In this document: piece after piece, positions 48,923 to 57,725 of the stretch
How positions within the stretch are numbered: position 1 is the first letter of the stretch
How the letters are laid out: each line of letters opens with the position of its first letter
Assembly: GCA_038521865.1 (NCBI GenBank)
Contig: JBCBKO010000002.1
Coordinates: forward strand, 62,001-126,000
Length of the DNA: 64,000 bases
Direction of reading: 5' to 3'
Source of the DNA: CALBPI01 sp038521865
GTDB lineage: Bacteria > Pseudomonadota > Gammaproteobacteria > Steroidobacterales > Woeseiaceae
Translations under genes and position numbers: made by a program
The notes under the pieces: generated by a model
What the model saw: the letters and a program-made list of their open reading frames with translations, nothing else
Database searches by the model: none
What the model was told of the DNA's origin: nothing

Positions 48923-50304
48923 GCCTGGTCCGCCAGCGCTGTCAGCCGATCGGTCTGCTGTGATACCCAGCGATAGCGGCTAACAAGCAGCACTGCAGAA
49001 ACGGTGAGTCCCACAACAAAGCCGCTCCAGATCATGGCGGGAGACAAGCGCATCGTCAGAGCCGCTGAGTAGGCTAACGGAAATGCGATGACCCAATACG
49101 AGAGGGTCGTCAGGAACATCGGAACCTTGGTGTCCTGCAGGCCACGCAGCGCGCCCGCAGCGCCGACCTGAATACCGTCAGAAATCTGAAACACCGCAGC
49201 GACGAACAGCAACGAGAGTGCAATCGCTTGCACTTCACCGTCGCGCGAATAGAGATTCACGATCGAGTCGCTAAATACCAGCATGAAGGTGGCAGACACG
49301 GCCATGAAGGCACCGCATACACCGATTCCGAGATACCCCCGCATGCGCGCCAACGCGATCTCATTGCGGCCGATCGCGTTACTGACGAGCACGGTAATTG
49401 CTGAATTCAGTCCCATGGGAATCATGAACATGGTGGACGCGTAGTTCAGCGCCACCTGGTGTGCTGCGGCAATGCTTGCCGAAAGTTTCCCCATGATCAG
49501 CGATACAGCTGCGAACAAGCCCGCCTCGGCGAGCACGCTCACCATAATCGGAACACCAAGCGCGATGATCTCGCGCAAATAACCGCCCCGCGGTCCACCG
49601 CCAAAAGCGAACAGGCGATAGGGCCGGTAGTGCCGACTTGTCGCCATGTGCAGGAGCAGAAAAATCAACATCGACCACATCATGATCGCACTCGCGATTC
49701 CCGCACCTTTGGCACCCAGAGCCGGCGCGCCGAGATTGCCAAACATGAAGGCATAGTTGCCGACCACGTTCACGACCAGCCCGATGATCGAGACCACCAT
49801 GATCGGGAGGGTGCGTCCAACCGCCTCTGTGGTGTAGCGCAGCACCAGATAAAGGCATATGGCGGGCGCACCGATACAAACCGCCTGCAGGTAGTCAATC
49901 GTGAGGTCGCGAAATTCCGGATCAATACCGATCGTGTAGACGAAGGGACGCGCGCCAAAGCGAACGCTCACGAAAATCAGCGCCGCCAAACCTAGTGCCA
50001 ACCACAGACCCTGACGCGCGTAGCGCCCGACCTCCGTCGGACGCCCACCACCCACGTGGCGCGCCCCGAGTGGCGAAATCGCCATCAGAATGCCAAGTGC
50101 CATCAGGAAAAACAGCATCCAGACGCTGGATCCGACACCCACCGCCGCCAGCGTCGTCGCTCCAATCTCACCGGACATGACAGTATCGGCAAAACCCATG
50201 CCTGCCAGGGCGAGATTGTTAACGATCAACGGAGCTGCGAGCTTTATAAGGCGCAACAACTCGTTCGCAAACCTGTGCGGCTGTGGGCCTTGGTGGGTAG
50301 ACAT
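48919..50304 (-). CDS. MATE-family efflux transporter (NorM type)
   Basis: 461 residues from the ATG at 50304; in-frame starts further up would add a basic, Cys-rich stretch unlike family members. Twelve transmembrane helices in two halves. The first has the conserved ADTVMSGEIGATTLAAVGVGSSVW; the second half begins near GVPIMVSVLAEAGLFAAVSLIMG. Exports cationic drugs or metabolites in exchange for sodium or protons. It is divergent from the thiolase gene. Confidence 0.94.
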   Translation of the reverse strand: MSTHQGPQPHRFANELLRLIKLAAPLIVNNLALAGMGFADTVMSGEIGATTLAAVGVGSSVWMLFFLMALGILMAISPLGARHVGGGRPTEVGRYARQGLWLALGLAALIFVSVRFGARPFVYTIGIDPEFRDLTIDYLQAVCIGAPAICLYLVLRYTTEAVGRTLPIMVVSIIGLVVNVVGNYAFMFGNLGAPALGAKGAGIASAIMMWSMLIFLLLHMATSRHYRPYRLFAFGGGPRGGYLREIIALGVPIMVSVLAEAGLFAAVSLIMGKLSASIAAAHQVALNYASTMFMIPMGLNSAITVLVSNAIGRNEIALARMRGYLGIGVCGAFMAVSATFMLVFSDSIVNLYSRDGEVQAIALSLLFVAAVFQISDGIQVGAAGALRGLQDTKVPMFLTTLSYWVIAFPLAYSAALTMRLSPAMIWSGFVVGLTVSAVLLVSRYRWVSQQTDRLTALADQA

Positions 50305-50386
50305 CGGCGAAGCGTAGCACGCGTCAGCCATACGCTGGCAGCGGCTTTTGGTACGCTTGCGCCGGGACAATCCAACGGAGCACAAC

Positions 50387-51673
50387 ATGCTGCACGACGG
50401 AACATCACGGCGCGTCGCGATCGTGGGTGGCACACGCATTCCCTTCGCGCGTAGCCACACCGCATACAAGAATCAAAGCAACCTGGACATGATGTCAGCC
50501 ACGTTGAAAGCACTGGTCGACAAATTTGACCTCGAAGGCAAGCTGCTGGGTGAGGTTGCGCTCGGTGCAGTGCTGAAGCACTCGCGCGACTGGAATCTCG
50601 CACGCGAGGCAACGCTTTCATCAGGTCTGGCACCACAAACTCCTGCGTTTGATTTGCAGCGTGCCTGCGGCACCAGCTTGTCGGGATGCGTAATGGTGGC
50701 TAACAAGATCGCGCTGGGACAGATTGAGGCCGGCATTGGCGGGGGTTGTGACACCGTCAGTGACCCACCGATCGTGTACCCCGATGAGTACCGCAACATC
50801 ATGATGCAGGCTTATCGAGCGCGCTCACTCGGCGACCGCGTCAAGCCGTGGTTGGGTCTGCGCCCACGCCATTTCAAACCGGAGCTACCGGGCGTGGGCG
50901 AGCCGCGCACCGGGTTGTCGATGGGTGAGAGCACAGAGATCACGGCGAAAGCATGGTCGATCAGTCGCGAGGAACAGGATGCGCTTGCGCTCGTTAGCCA
51001 CCAGCGAGCTCACCAAGCGTGGGAGTCGGGATTCTACGATGACCTTGTAGTTGCTCACTCAGGTCTCGCGCGTGACAACAACATCCGCGCTGACAGCTCG
51101 CTCGAAAAACTCGCCAAACTCAGACCAGCGTTCGATCGCTCACCCACTGGCACGATGACAGCCGGCAACTCGACACCGCTTACCGACGGTGCGTCAGCCG
51201 TTTTGCTCGCCAGCGAGGACTGGGCGAGAGCGCACAACCTGCCAATACTCGCCTACCTCGATTTCTGCAAAGTTGCAGCGGTGGAGTTCGTGAAGGACGA
51301 GGGTCTGCTGATGGCGCCCGCTTACGCAGTGTCCGAAATGCTAAAGCAAGCTGATCTGACGTTTGATGATATCGACCTGTTCGAGATCCATGAGGCATTT
51401 GCCGCGCAGGCACTTGCCACCATGAAAGCGTGGGAGTCCGACGAGTTCTGCAAAGAGCGACTGGGAAGGGAACAGGCCCTCGGTCCGATCGATCGAGACA
51501 AGCTGAATGTTCGCGGTGGCAGCCTCGCGATGGGACACCCTTTCGCAGCGACCGGAGGACGCATTGTCTCAGCTTTGGCTAAGTTGCTGAGCGAGCGCGG
51601 GAGCGGTCGCGGGCTGATTTCAATCTGCACCGCCGGCGGCATGGGTGTCACGGCGATCCTGTCAGCGAGCTGA
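50387..51673 (+). CDS. Acetyl-CoA C-acyltransferase (FadI-like thiolase)
   Basis: 428 residues from the ATG at 50387, preceded by CGGAG. Thiolase: acyl-accepting Cys in QRACGTSLSG, His in EIHEAFAAQ and in GHPFAATGGR, and the second Cys in ISICTAGGMG. Its length and the start MLHDGTSRRVAIVGGTRIPFAR match the FadI group, the beta subunit of the anaerobic-type fatty acid oxidation complex. No fadJ-like partner gene is next to it here. Thiolytic cleavage of 3-ketoacyl-CoA is the expected reaction; acetoacetyl-CoA formation is possible. Confidence 0.93.
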   Translation: MLHDGTSRRVAIVGGTRIPFARSHTAYKNQSNLDMMSATLKALVDKFDLEGKLLGEVALGAVLKHSRDWNLAREATLSSGLAPQTPAFDLQRACGTSLSGCVMVANKIALGQIEAGIGGGCDTVSDPPIVYPDEYRNIMMQAYRARSLGDRVKPWLGLRPRHFKPELPGVGEPRTGLSMGESTEITAKAWSISREEQDALALVSHQRAHQAWESGFYDDLVVAHSGLARDNNIRADSSLEKLAKLRPAFDRSPTGTMTAGNSTPLTDGASAVLLASEDWARAHNLPILAYLDFCKVAAVEFVKDEGLLMAPAYAVSEMLKQADLTFDDIDLFEIHEAFAAQALATMKAWESDEFCKERLGREQALGPIDRDKLNVRGGSLAMGHPFAATGGRIVSALAKLLSERGSGRGLISICTAGGMGVTAILSAS

Positions 51674-51793
51674 GGCGCAGCGTCGGATTTGTCGTCTGCT
51701 ACACTCTGGCGCTTTGTGATTTCAACCGCACGTTCATTATGACAAGGCTCACAGCGGCCTAAGGCGTGCGCGCGCTGCCATCTGGGGAGAGGA

Positions 51794-53479
51794 ATGGAAG
51801 GACTGAGTAATTTTCTCGCGGTATCGAACGGCATCCTTTGGGCTGAGCCGGTGCTCTATACCCTGCTCGGCACGGGAGTGCTGTTTACGATCTGGAGCGG
51901 CTTCGCCCAGTATCGCGCACTGACCCATGGCACCGCGGTCGTTCGCGGCAAGTATGACAACCCGGACGACCCCGGCGCGATCAGCCACTTTCAAGCGTTG
52001 TCAGCAGCGCTGTCGGCCACCGTGGGACTTGGCAATATCGGTGGCGTCGCACTCGCTATTGCACTCGGCGGGCCAGGGGCCGTGTTCTGGATGTGGATCG
52101 TCGGGCTTGTGGGCATGGCGATCAAAATCACGGAAGTCACGCTCTCGATGCTCTATCGCAACACCGACGATCCGGACAATCCGCATGGCGGACCGATGTG
52201 GGTCATCACCAAAGGGCTTCCCGAAATCGCGCCAGGTTTGGCCGGTGTTGGCAAAACCATCGGCGTCATTTTCTGCTTGACTCTGCTGGTATCAACGGCC
52301 ACCGGCGGCAACATGTTCCAGGCATGGAACGTCGGTGAGATCACGGAAGCCTATTTCGGTGTGCCGAGCATTGTCACCGGCATCATCTTGGCCGTTATCG
52401 TGGGCTCTGTCATTATCGGCGGCATCAAGCGGATCGGCGCGGTCGCAGGCACGCTGGTGCCGTTCATGGTCGCGCTGTACCTGATTGCCGGTACCTATGT
52501 GCTGATCGTGAATGCTGACCAAATTCCGGCGATGTTTGCGCTGATCATTACCGGCGCATTCAATCCACAAGAGGCTACCGGCGCATTCATCGGCGGCACC
52601 GTGGCCTACGGTTTCCTGATCGGCATGAAGAGAGCACTGTTCTCAAACGAGGCTGGACAAGGCTCCTCTCCCATCGCTCACTCTGCAGCGAAAACCGACG
52701 AGCCGGTCCGAGAAGGTGTCGTAGCCGGCCTGGAGCCGTTCATCGACACGATTGTCGTGTGCACCTTCACCGCGTTGATCATTCTGTCGACCGGTGTCTG
52801 GAATCGCAGTGCCGACGGCGTCATGACCACAGAGCCATTCATCGCAAAAGTCAGTGAGGGCGTCTGGCAGATCGAGTCGACGCCGGCACCGGTCAATGAC
52901 ACGATTGAGGTCGGGACGCAGGTCTACGTCATAGTGGAAGCCGATCCGAACGACAGCACCGGCAACAACCTGCACAAGGTGTCAGGCACGATCGTAGAAG
53001 GACCGACCGGACCGCTAGTGGAATTCGCGCCTTTCGAGAGTCAGGGTGGACCTGCCATGACCGATCTCGGTTTGTACACCAGCTATGTGGGGGCAACGAT
53101 GACGGCCGCGGCGTTTGACTCCGTAGCGCCGGGGCTCGGGATGTGGCTGGTCACCATCGCGTCGTGGCTGTTTGCGATCTCGACAATGATCTCGTGGAGT
53201 TACTACGGCGAGCAGGGCATGGTTTATCTGGCAGGCGAAAAGTCGGTCTTGCCCTACAAAATCGTGTTCTGCGGATTGATCATTCTCGCCACTTTCGGAT
53301 TGATCGAGACTGACGTCGACCTCGACAACATGACGGGCGTCGGCACCGGCGTGATGCTGTTCGCTAACGTGCCAATCATGTGGATCATGGGCTACAAGGC
53401 GATGAACGCGTATCACGCTTATATCGCACGCCTGAGGTCCGGCGAAGTCGACGCGGAAAACGCTTCCGCGACCTCATGA
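51794..53479 (+). CDS. Alanine/glycine:cation symporter (AGCS) with extra periplasmic insert
   Basis: 561 residues; GGGGAGAGGA lies just before the ATG. AGCS family: GLGNIGGVALAIALGGPGAVFWMW, KGLPEIAPG and ALFSNEAGQGSSPIAHSAAKTDEPVREG are signature segments. About ten helices. Typical members are about 450-490 residues; this one has about 80 extra residues at positions 340-430, between the helix ending LILSTGVWN and the helix at YVGATMTAAAF. The insert is hydrophilic and beta-strand-like, probably outside the membrane. It would import alanine or glycine with sodium. The stop overlaps the next gene as ATGA. Confidence 0.93.
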   Translation: MEGLSNFLAVSNGILWAEPVLYTLLGTGVLFTIWSGFAQYRALTHGTAVVRGKYDNPDDPGAISHFQALSAALSATVGLGNIGGVALAIALGGPGAVFWMWIVGLVGMAIKITEVTLSMLYRNTDDPDNPHGGPMWVITKGLPEIAPGLAGVGKTIGVIFCLTLLVSTATGGNMFQAWNVGEITEAYFGVPSIVTGIILAVIVGSVIIGGIKRIGAVAGTLVPFMVALYLIAGTYVLIVNADQIPAMFALIITGAFNPQEATGAFIGGTVAYGFLIGMKRALFSNEAGQGSSPIAHSAAKTDEPVREGVVAGLEPFIDTIVVCTFTALIILSTGVWNRSADGVMTTEPFIAKVSEGVWQIESTPAPVNDTIEVGTQVYVIVEADPNDSTGNNLHKVSGTIVEGPTGPLVEFAPFESQGGPAMTDLGLYTSYVGATMTAAAFDSVAPGLGMWLVTIASWLFAISTMISWSYYGEQGMVYLAGEKSVLPYKIVFCGLIILATFGLIETDVDLDNMTGVGTGVMLFANVPIMWIMGYKAMNAYHAYIARLRSGEVDAENASATS

Positions 53480-54279
53480 GACTGTTCGCGCTCGCTGCAT
53501 TGCTGGTTTTGCCGGCCGGTGTAGCGGGCGCGGCCGATATCGCAGGCTTCTCGCCGGATCGTTCTCCCGAGGAAAACGGCCGGGCGATCGCCGAAGAAGC
53601 GGATCGTCGTGGCGAGGGGTATGGCGACACGAGCGCCGCATTATCGATGACGTTGTTTGATGGGCGCGGCAACAGCGTTACCCGTGCGATGCGCAGTCGC
53701 ACGCTGGAACGCACCGACGACGGCGACCGGACTCTACTATTTTTTGAGGATCCGGCCGACGTTCGAGGCACTGCGTTCCTGACGCACGGGCATCCGGACC
53801 GAGACGACGATCAGTGGCTCTACCTGCCCGCCGTAAAGCGCGTCAAACGCATCGCATCGCGAAATCGATCGGGTGCGTTCATGTCGAGCGAGTTTTCCTA
53901 TGAGGATCTTGGCAACGACGATATCGAAAAGTATCGCTATCGGTACTTGGGAGACGAGACCATCGACGGCCAGAATGCGTACAAGCTCGAACGACTACCC
54001 GTCGGCACATCCGGCTATTCTCGGCAGGTCGCGTGGCTGGACCAGCAGCACCTGCGTATTCTGAAAATCGACTACTACGACCGGGCTGGAGCACTTCTCA
54101 AGACGTTGAGTGCGGGGCGCCACGAGCTTTACGAGGATCGTTTCTGGCGTGCGCTGCGCATGGAGATGAACAACCACCAAACCGGACGCCGTACTGTTCT
54201 GGAGTGGGCAGATTACGTTTTTGGTTCGGGTCTCGATGCGCGCGACTTTGGACGTGAAGCGCTACGCGACCTGCGCTAG
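53476..54279 (+). CDS. LolA-like outer-membrane lipoprotein-sorting family protein
   Basis: 267 residues from the ATG at 53476 (overlapping the symporter stop). The signal peptide ends GVAGAA. The mature part is a LolA/LolB-type half-barrel: DRTLLFFEDPADVRGTAFLTH, WLYLPAVKRVKRIASRNRSGAFMSSEFSYED, then DGQNAYKLERLP and the Trp-rich C-terminal strands. Members with this pattern usually sit beside RND/MMPL exporters and are thought to carry lipids across the periplasm; no such exporter is present here. The gene end overlaps the barrel gene. Confidence 0.9.
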   Translation: MRLFALAALLVLPAGVAGAADIAGFSPDRSPEENGRAIAEEADRRGEGYGDTSAALSMTLFDGRGNSVTRAMRSRTLERTDDGDRTLLFFEDPADVRGTAFLTHGHPDRDDDQWLYLPAVKRVKRIASRNRSGAFMSSEFSYEDLGNDDIEKYRYRYLGDETIDGQNAYKLERLPVGTSGYSRQVAWLDQQHLRILKIDYYDRAGALLKTLSAGRHELYEDRFWRALRMEMNNHQTGRRTVLEWADYVFGSGLDARDFGREALRDLR

Positions 54280-55504
54280 CGCACTGCTGATCGCCGTCGC
54301 AGCGGCATGCGTGGCAGATGCCGAGTCGACCGACTGGCGTTGGCAGGGTGAAATCACGGCGGAAGCTCGCTGGTTCACAGAATCATCCTTCGACCCACGT
54401 CAGGACCGCCGCGACTTTGCACTGCTTGGCCAGATTGAAGGCTTCCGCGATTTCAATAACCGTAGAGATCGTGTCGCCTTAAAGCTGCGCGGTCGCGCAG
54501 ACGATCGCGATGCCGAGCGGAATCTGACCGACATCACCGAGTTGTACTGGCGCCGACGGTGGCGCGGCGGCGAGCTTCTGGTCGGGGTGAATCAGGAATT
54601 CTGGGGCACGACCGAGGCCCTACATCTGGTCGACGTGATCAACCAGACCGATTTTTCCGGCAGCCCGGACGGCGAGGATAAACTCGGCCAGCCGATGATC
54701 CGACTCTCACTCTCACCGGAGTGGGGCAATTGGGATTTCTATGTGTTGCCCGGGTTCCGCGAGCGCACGTTCCCTGGCAGCCGGGGACGGCTGCGCGGAC
54801 CACTGCCGATATTGGCGGATGCTGCGCGCTATGAGGCCGGCGAGCAGCAAGACCACGTCGACGTCGCGATTCGCTTCAACCACTACATCGGGCCCATTGA
54901 GTTCGCGTTCTCGCATTTCAGCGGCACGAGTCGATTGCCCTTGTTCACACTCGCAGATGGCACGCCGTTGGAAGTCGCGCCTGGCGCTGTCGGCGCTTTG
55001 CCACCCGGCATCGGCCTCGGAATCGCTCCGTTGTATTTCCTGACCGATCAAACCGGTTTTGATGGGACACTTGTGAGCGGTGGGTGGCTTTGGAAGCTTG
55101 AAGCGATTCGCGGTCGAGACCCGCGCGGTCGATTCAACGCCGCGACGGGTGGATTCGAATACACGTTTGCAGGGGTTGGCGGCAGCGGTGTCGACGTCGG
55201 ACTAATTGTTGAATACCAGTACGACTCGCGTCCGACAGATTTGCTCATCACCAGCAATGACGACTGGGTCGCAGGTGCTCGCTTTGCCTTCAACGATTTT
55301 TCCGGCAGTGAGTTCCTGATTCTTGCGAGCACGGATGCGCAGACCCGCGCTGGCATCATATCGCTGGAAGCCTCACGCCGCTTCGGCAGTCAATGGAAAG
55401 GTTCGCTTGAGGCGCGTTACTTCAGTGCGGGGGATGGCACCGATGCGCTGTCGTTGTTCTCGCGAGAGGACTACTGGCAATTCTCGTTGACCCGGTTTTT
55501 CTGA
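54236..55504 (+). CDS. Outer-membrane beta-barrel protein, unknown cargo
   Basis: 422 residues from the ATG at 54236, or 416 from a GTG at 54254, which puts KRYATCASALLIAVAAACVADA directly at the N-terminus as a signal peptide. Strongly alternating strands, aromatic girdles and a terminal Phe (SLTRFF) indicate a barrel of about 14-16 strands. It overlaps the LolA-like gene by up to 44 bp. A LolA-like protein followed by a barrel is a recurring pair in lipid-export clusters, so the two probably work together. Convergent with the DUF427 gene, 2 bp apart. Confidence 0.85.
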   Translation: MRATLDVKRYATCASALLIAVAAACVADAESTDWRWQGEITAEARWFTESSFDPRQDRRDFALLGQIEGFRDFNNRRDRVALKLRGRADDRDAERNLTDITELYWRRRWRGGELLVGVNQEFWGTTEALHLVDVINQTDFSGSPDGEDKLGQPMIRLSLSPEWGNWDFYVLPGFRERTFPGSRGRLRGPLPILADAARYEAGEQQDHVDVAIRFNHYIGPIEFAFSHFSGTSRLPLFTLADGTPLEVAPGAVGALPPGIGLGIAPLYFLTDQTGFDGTLVSGGWLWKLEAIRGRDPRGRFNAATGGFEYTFAGVGGSGVDVGLIVEYQYDSRPTDLLITSNDDWVAGARFAFNDFSGSEFLILASTDAQTRAGIISLEASRRFGSQWKGSLEARYFSAGDGTDALSLFSREDYWQFSLTRFF

Positions 55505-55506
55505 GC

Positions 55507-56079
55507 TCACCAATGCCCGGTGCCGGGGACGCCCTTGAATGGCCCCGTCAGCTCCGGAGTAATCCAGCCACCGTAGAACCCGCCTGGTTGTGGCTGAACC
55601 CGGTGATCGCCCACATAGCATCCGTCCATCGCCGCTGGCATAAACGCGAGCCATCCGGCAATCGCACCAAAGGGTCGAAACGGATTTGGATAGCACCATA
55701 CCGCTGCAGGTGCACGCCGCTCACCACCAACGACATCGAAGTACGCGGCCTCACCCTTCCACTCGCAGACACTCGAGCGCTCAATCGGCTGGAGCCATTC
55801 GAAATCTACGTCCTCGCGCGGCAAGTAGTACGTTGGTGGACTCGCCGTCTCACAGACTCGTTGTGCGCGCGTTGACTGGGCGATCACCGTGCCCTCGAAC
55901 TCAACTCGAATTGTTCGGGGTTCGCGCTCAAGTCGGGGCGGGCGTGGGTAGTCCCATACCGACTCCTGCCCGGGCCCTGGAATCTCGATGTTGCGGGGGC
56001 GCACGGCGTCTGCCCAACGCGCCTGAGCGGCCAGAATCCACTCGGGTGGCTCGCGACCGGAATCGTCACGGGTACTCAC
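55507..56079 (-). CDS. DUF427-family protein
   Basis: 190 residues. The DUF427 core is visible from about residue 58: VEFEGTVIAQSTRAQRVCETASPPTYYLPREDVDFEWL, then CEWKGEAAYFDV and AAVWCYPNPFRPF, with a longer tail than the minimal domain. The family is widespread and cytoplasmic, and its function is not established. The ATG overlaps the upstream small-protein stop by 4 bp. Confidence 0.92.
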   Translation of the reverse strand: MSTRDDSGREPPEWILAAQARWADAVRPRNIEIPGPGQESVWDYPRPPRLEREPRTIRVEFEGTVIAQSTRAQRVCETASPPTYYLPREDVDFEWLQPIERSSVCEWKGEAAYFDVVGGERRAPAAVWCYPNPFRPFGAIAGWLAFMPAAMDGCYVGDHRVQPQPGGFYGGWITPELTGPFKGVPGTGHW

Positions 56080-56546
56080 GACGATGACTCATCCCTGTCG
56101 CTGTCGGTGGGTTTTCGCGCTCTGACTCTTCCATCAATCGTGTCGATCAGTCCTTGAAGCCGATTCCGAACACCGTCGAATTGGCCCTTGTCATATTGAT
56201 CACGCATATAGCTCTCTACATCGCTCACGAGCCCATCCAACTCCGGAATCTGGTCGTTATCGGAGGAGGTTTGCATCCGCTCCGAGGCTTCGAACAGATT
56301 GATGCTGCGCTCGGTTTGCTTGCCGAAGGCGACGACTTCGTAGAATTCCGATCCGGCGTCCTTACCAGGCTTCAGCAGACTCAGGATGCCGGCGACAAAC
56401 GACACCGGAATCAAAATCACATCACGCAAGCCATCGATAAACAGTTTGAACTGAAACACGATCAGATCGCGGACCAACTGACTCTTGCTCACGGACGGTG
56501 CCGTTTCCACAGGCGTGGTTGACTCGGATTGGTGTGCTTCGGACAT
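56076..56546 (-). CDS. Small membrane-associated protein, unknown role
   Basis: 156 residues from the ATG at 56546, preceded by AGGAGT. A polar N-terminus of about 20 residues is followed by one long hydrophobic segment (LIVFQFKLFIDGLRDVILIPVSFVAGILSLL) that can make one membrane helix plus an amphipathic stretch. A charged, helical C-terminal half follows. No family is recognised. It is translationally coupled to the DUF427 gene and divergent from ferrochelatase. Confidence 0.75.
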   Translation of the reverse strand: MSEAHQSESTTPVETAPSVSKSQLVRDLIVFQFKLFIDGLRDVILIPVSFVAGILSLLKPGKDAGSEFYEVVAFGKQTERSINLFEASERMQTSSDNDQIPELDGLVSDVESYMRDQYDKGQFDGVRNRLQGLIDTIDGRVRARKPTDSDRDESSS

Positions 56547-56621
56547 TCGGAACTCCTGCTGGCAAGCACTTCTGCTCATTGCTACTGTAAACTACGGTTT
56601 TAGTAGTTGGGTAGCCAAGGT

Positions 56622-57725
56622 ATGGCACGCTACAACGGCGATCCGGAATTCGATCACGGTCGCCCTCAAACGCTCGGTCTACTGGTCGTCAATCTCGGCA
56701 CCCCTGATGATCCAACGCCTGCCGCGGTCAAACGTTATCTCAAGCAGTTTCTGTGGGATCCCAGGGTGGTAGAGCAACCTCGCTGGCTGTGGTGGTTGAT
56801 CCTGAATCTTGTGATTCTCAACATCCGGCCCAAGCGCTCGGCTGCCGCTTATCAGGAGATCTGGACGGACGACGGCTCACCGCTATTGTTGTTCAGCCGT
56901 GAACTCTCGCATGCCATCGCGAACCAGGTCGCCGAAAACACGGGCGTTGAAGTCGCGGTTGAGCTAGCCATGTCCTACGGCAATCCTTCGATTGAAGACG
57001 CCATAGGGCGACTGCGCCAGCGCAACGCCCGCCGCCTGGTCGTACTCCCGCTGTATCCGCAGTACTCCGCGACCACGACAGGCACCGTCTTCGATGCCGT
57101 TACCGATGCGCTCTCGCGCCTGCGATGGGTACCGGAGTTTCGCTTCATCAACCAGTATCACGATGCTCCGGGTTTGATCGATGCACTCGCAGATAGCGTT
57201 CGCAAACATTGGGATGAGCACGGACAGGGGGAGAAGCTGCTCTACTCCTTCCACGGCATCCCCCAGCGTTACTTTCGGGCGGGCGACCCCTATCACTGTC
57301 AGTGCCAAAAGACCGCAAGACTGGTATCAGAGAAGCTTGGCCTTCGTGAAGATCAATACTTCGTAGCGTTCCAGTCACGTGTCGGGCGAGAGCCGTGGTT
57401 GATGCCCTACACAGACTTCACGCTCGAAGACTGGGGCAAAGCTGGCGGCGGCAAGATTGACGTGATTTGCCCCGGTTTCGCTGCTGACTGCCTTGAGACA
57501 CTCGAGGAGATTGCACTCCAGAACCGGGAGCTCTATCAGGAGGCCGGTGGTGAGGATTTGCGCTACGTCCCATGCCTGAATGCATCGGATGCACACGTCG
57601 CCGTGCTCTCGAAGGTGGTTTCCGATGCGGTATCCGGTTGGCCAGAGGCAATCAATGCGGTCAATGAACACCGCGAAGCGACAGCAGAGCGTGCCAGTAC
57701 GCTGGATGACGCCAGCCGGGCATGA
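56622..57725 (+). CDS. hemH: Ferrochelatase
   Basis: 367 residues from the ATG at 56622 (CCAAGG upstream). Family motifs: LLVVNLGTPDDPTPAAVKRYL, the catalytic His in YSFHGIPQRYF, and the conserved Glu-containing CPGFAADCLETLEEI. It inserts ferrous iron into protoporphyrin IX, last step of protohaem synthesis, at the cytoplasmic face of the membrane. A tail of about 20 residues extends past the usual end. The stop overlaps the next start by 4 bp. Confidence 0.96.
   Translation: MARYNGDPEFDHGRPQTLGLLVVNLGTPDDPTPAAVKRYLKQFLWDPRVVEQPRWLWWLILNLVILNIRPKRSAAAYQEIWTDDGSPLLLFSRELSHAIANQVAENTGVEVAVELAMSYGNPSIEDAIGRLRQRNARRLVVLPLYPQYSATTTGTVFDAVTDALSRLRWVPEFRFINQYHDAPGLIDALADSVRKHWDEHGQGEKLLYSFHGIPQRYFRAGDPYHCQCQKTARLVSEKLGLREDQYFVAFQSRVGREPWLMPYTDFTLEDWGKAGGGKIDVICPGFAADCLETLEEIALQNRELYQEAGGEDLRYVPCLNASDAHVAVLSKVVSDAVSGWPEAINAVNEHREATAERASTLDDASRA

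Noticed and set aside
51674..51793. Possible glycine riboswitch before the alanine/glycine symporter
   Set aside because: 120 bp leader lacks the conserved glycine-aptamer core; only a strong ribosome site is seen.
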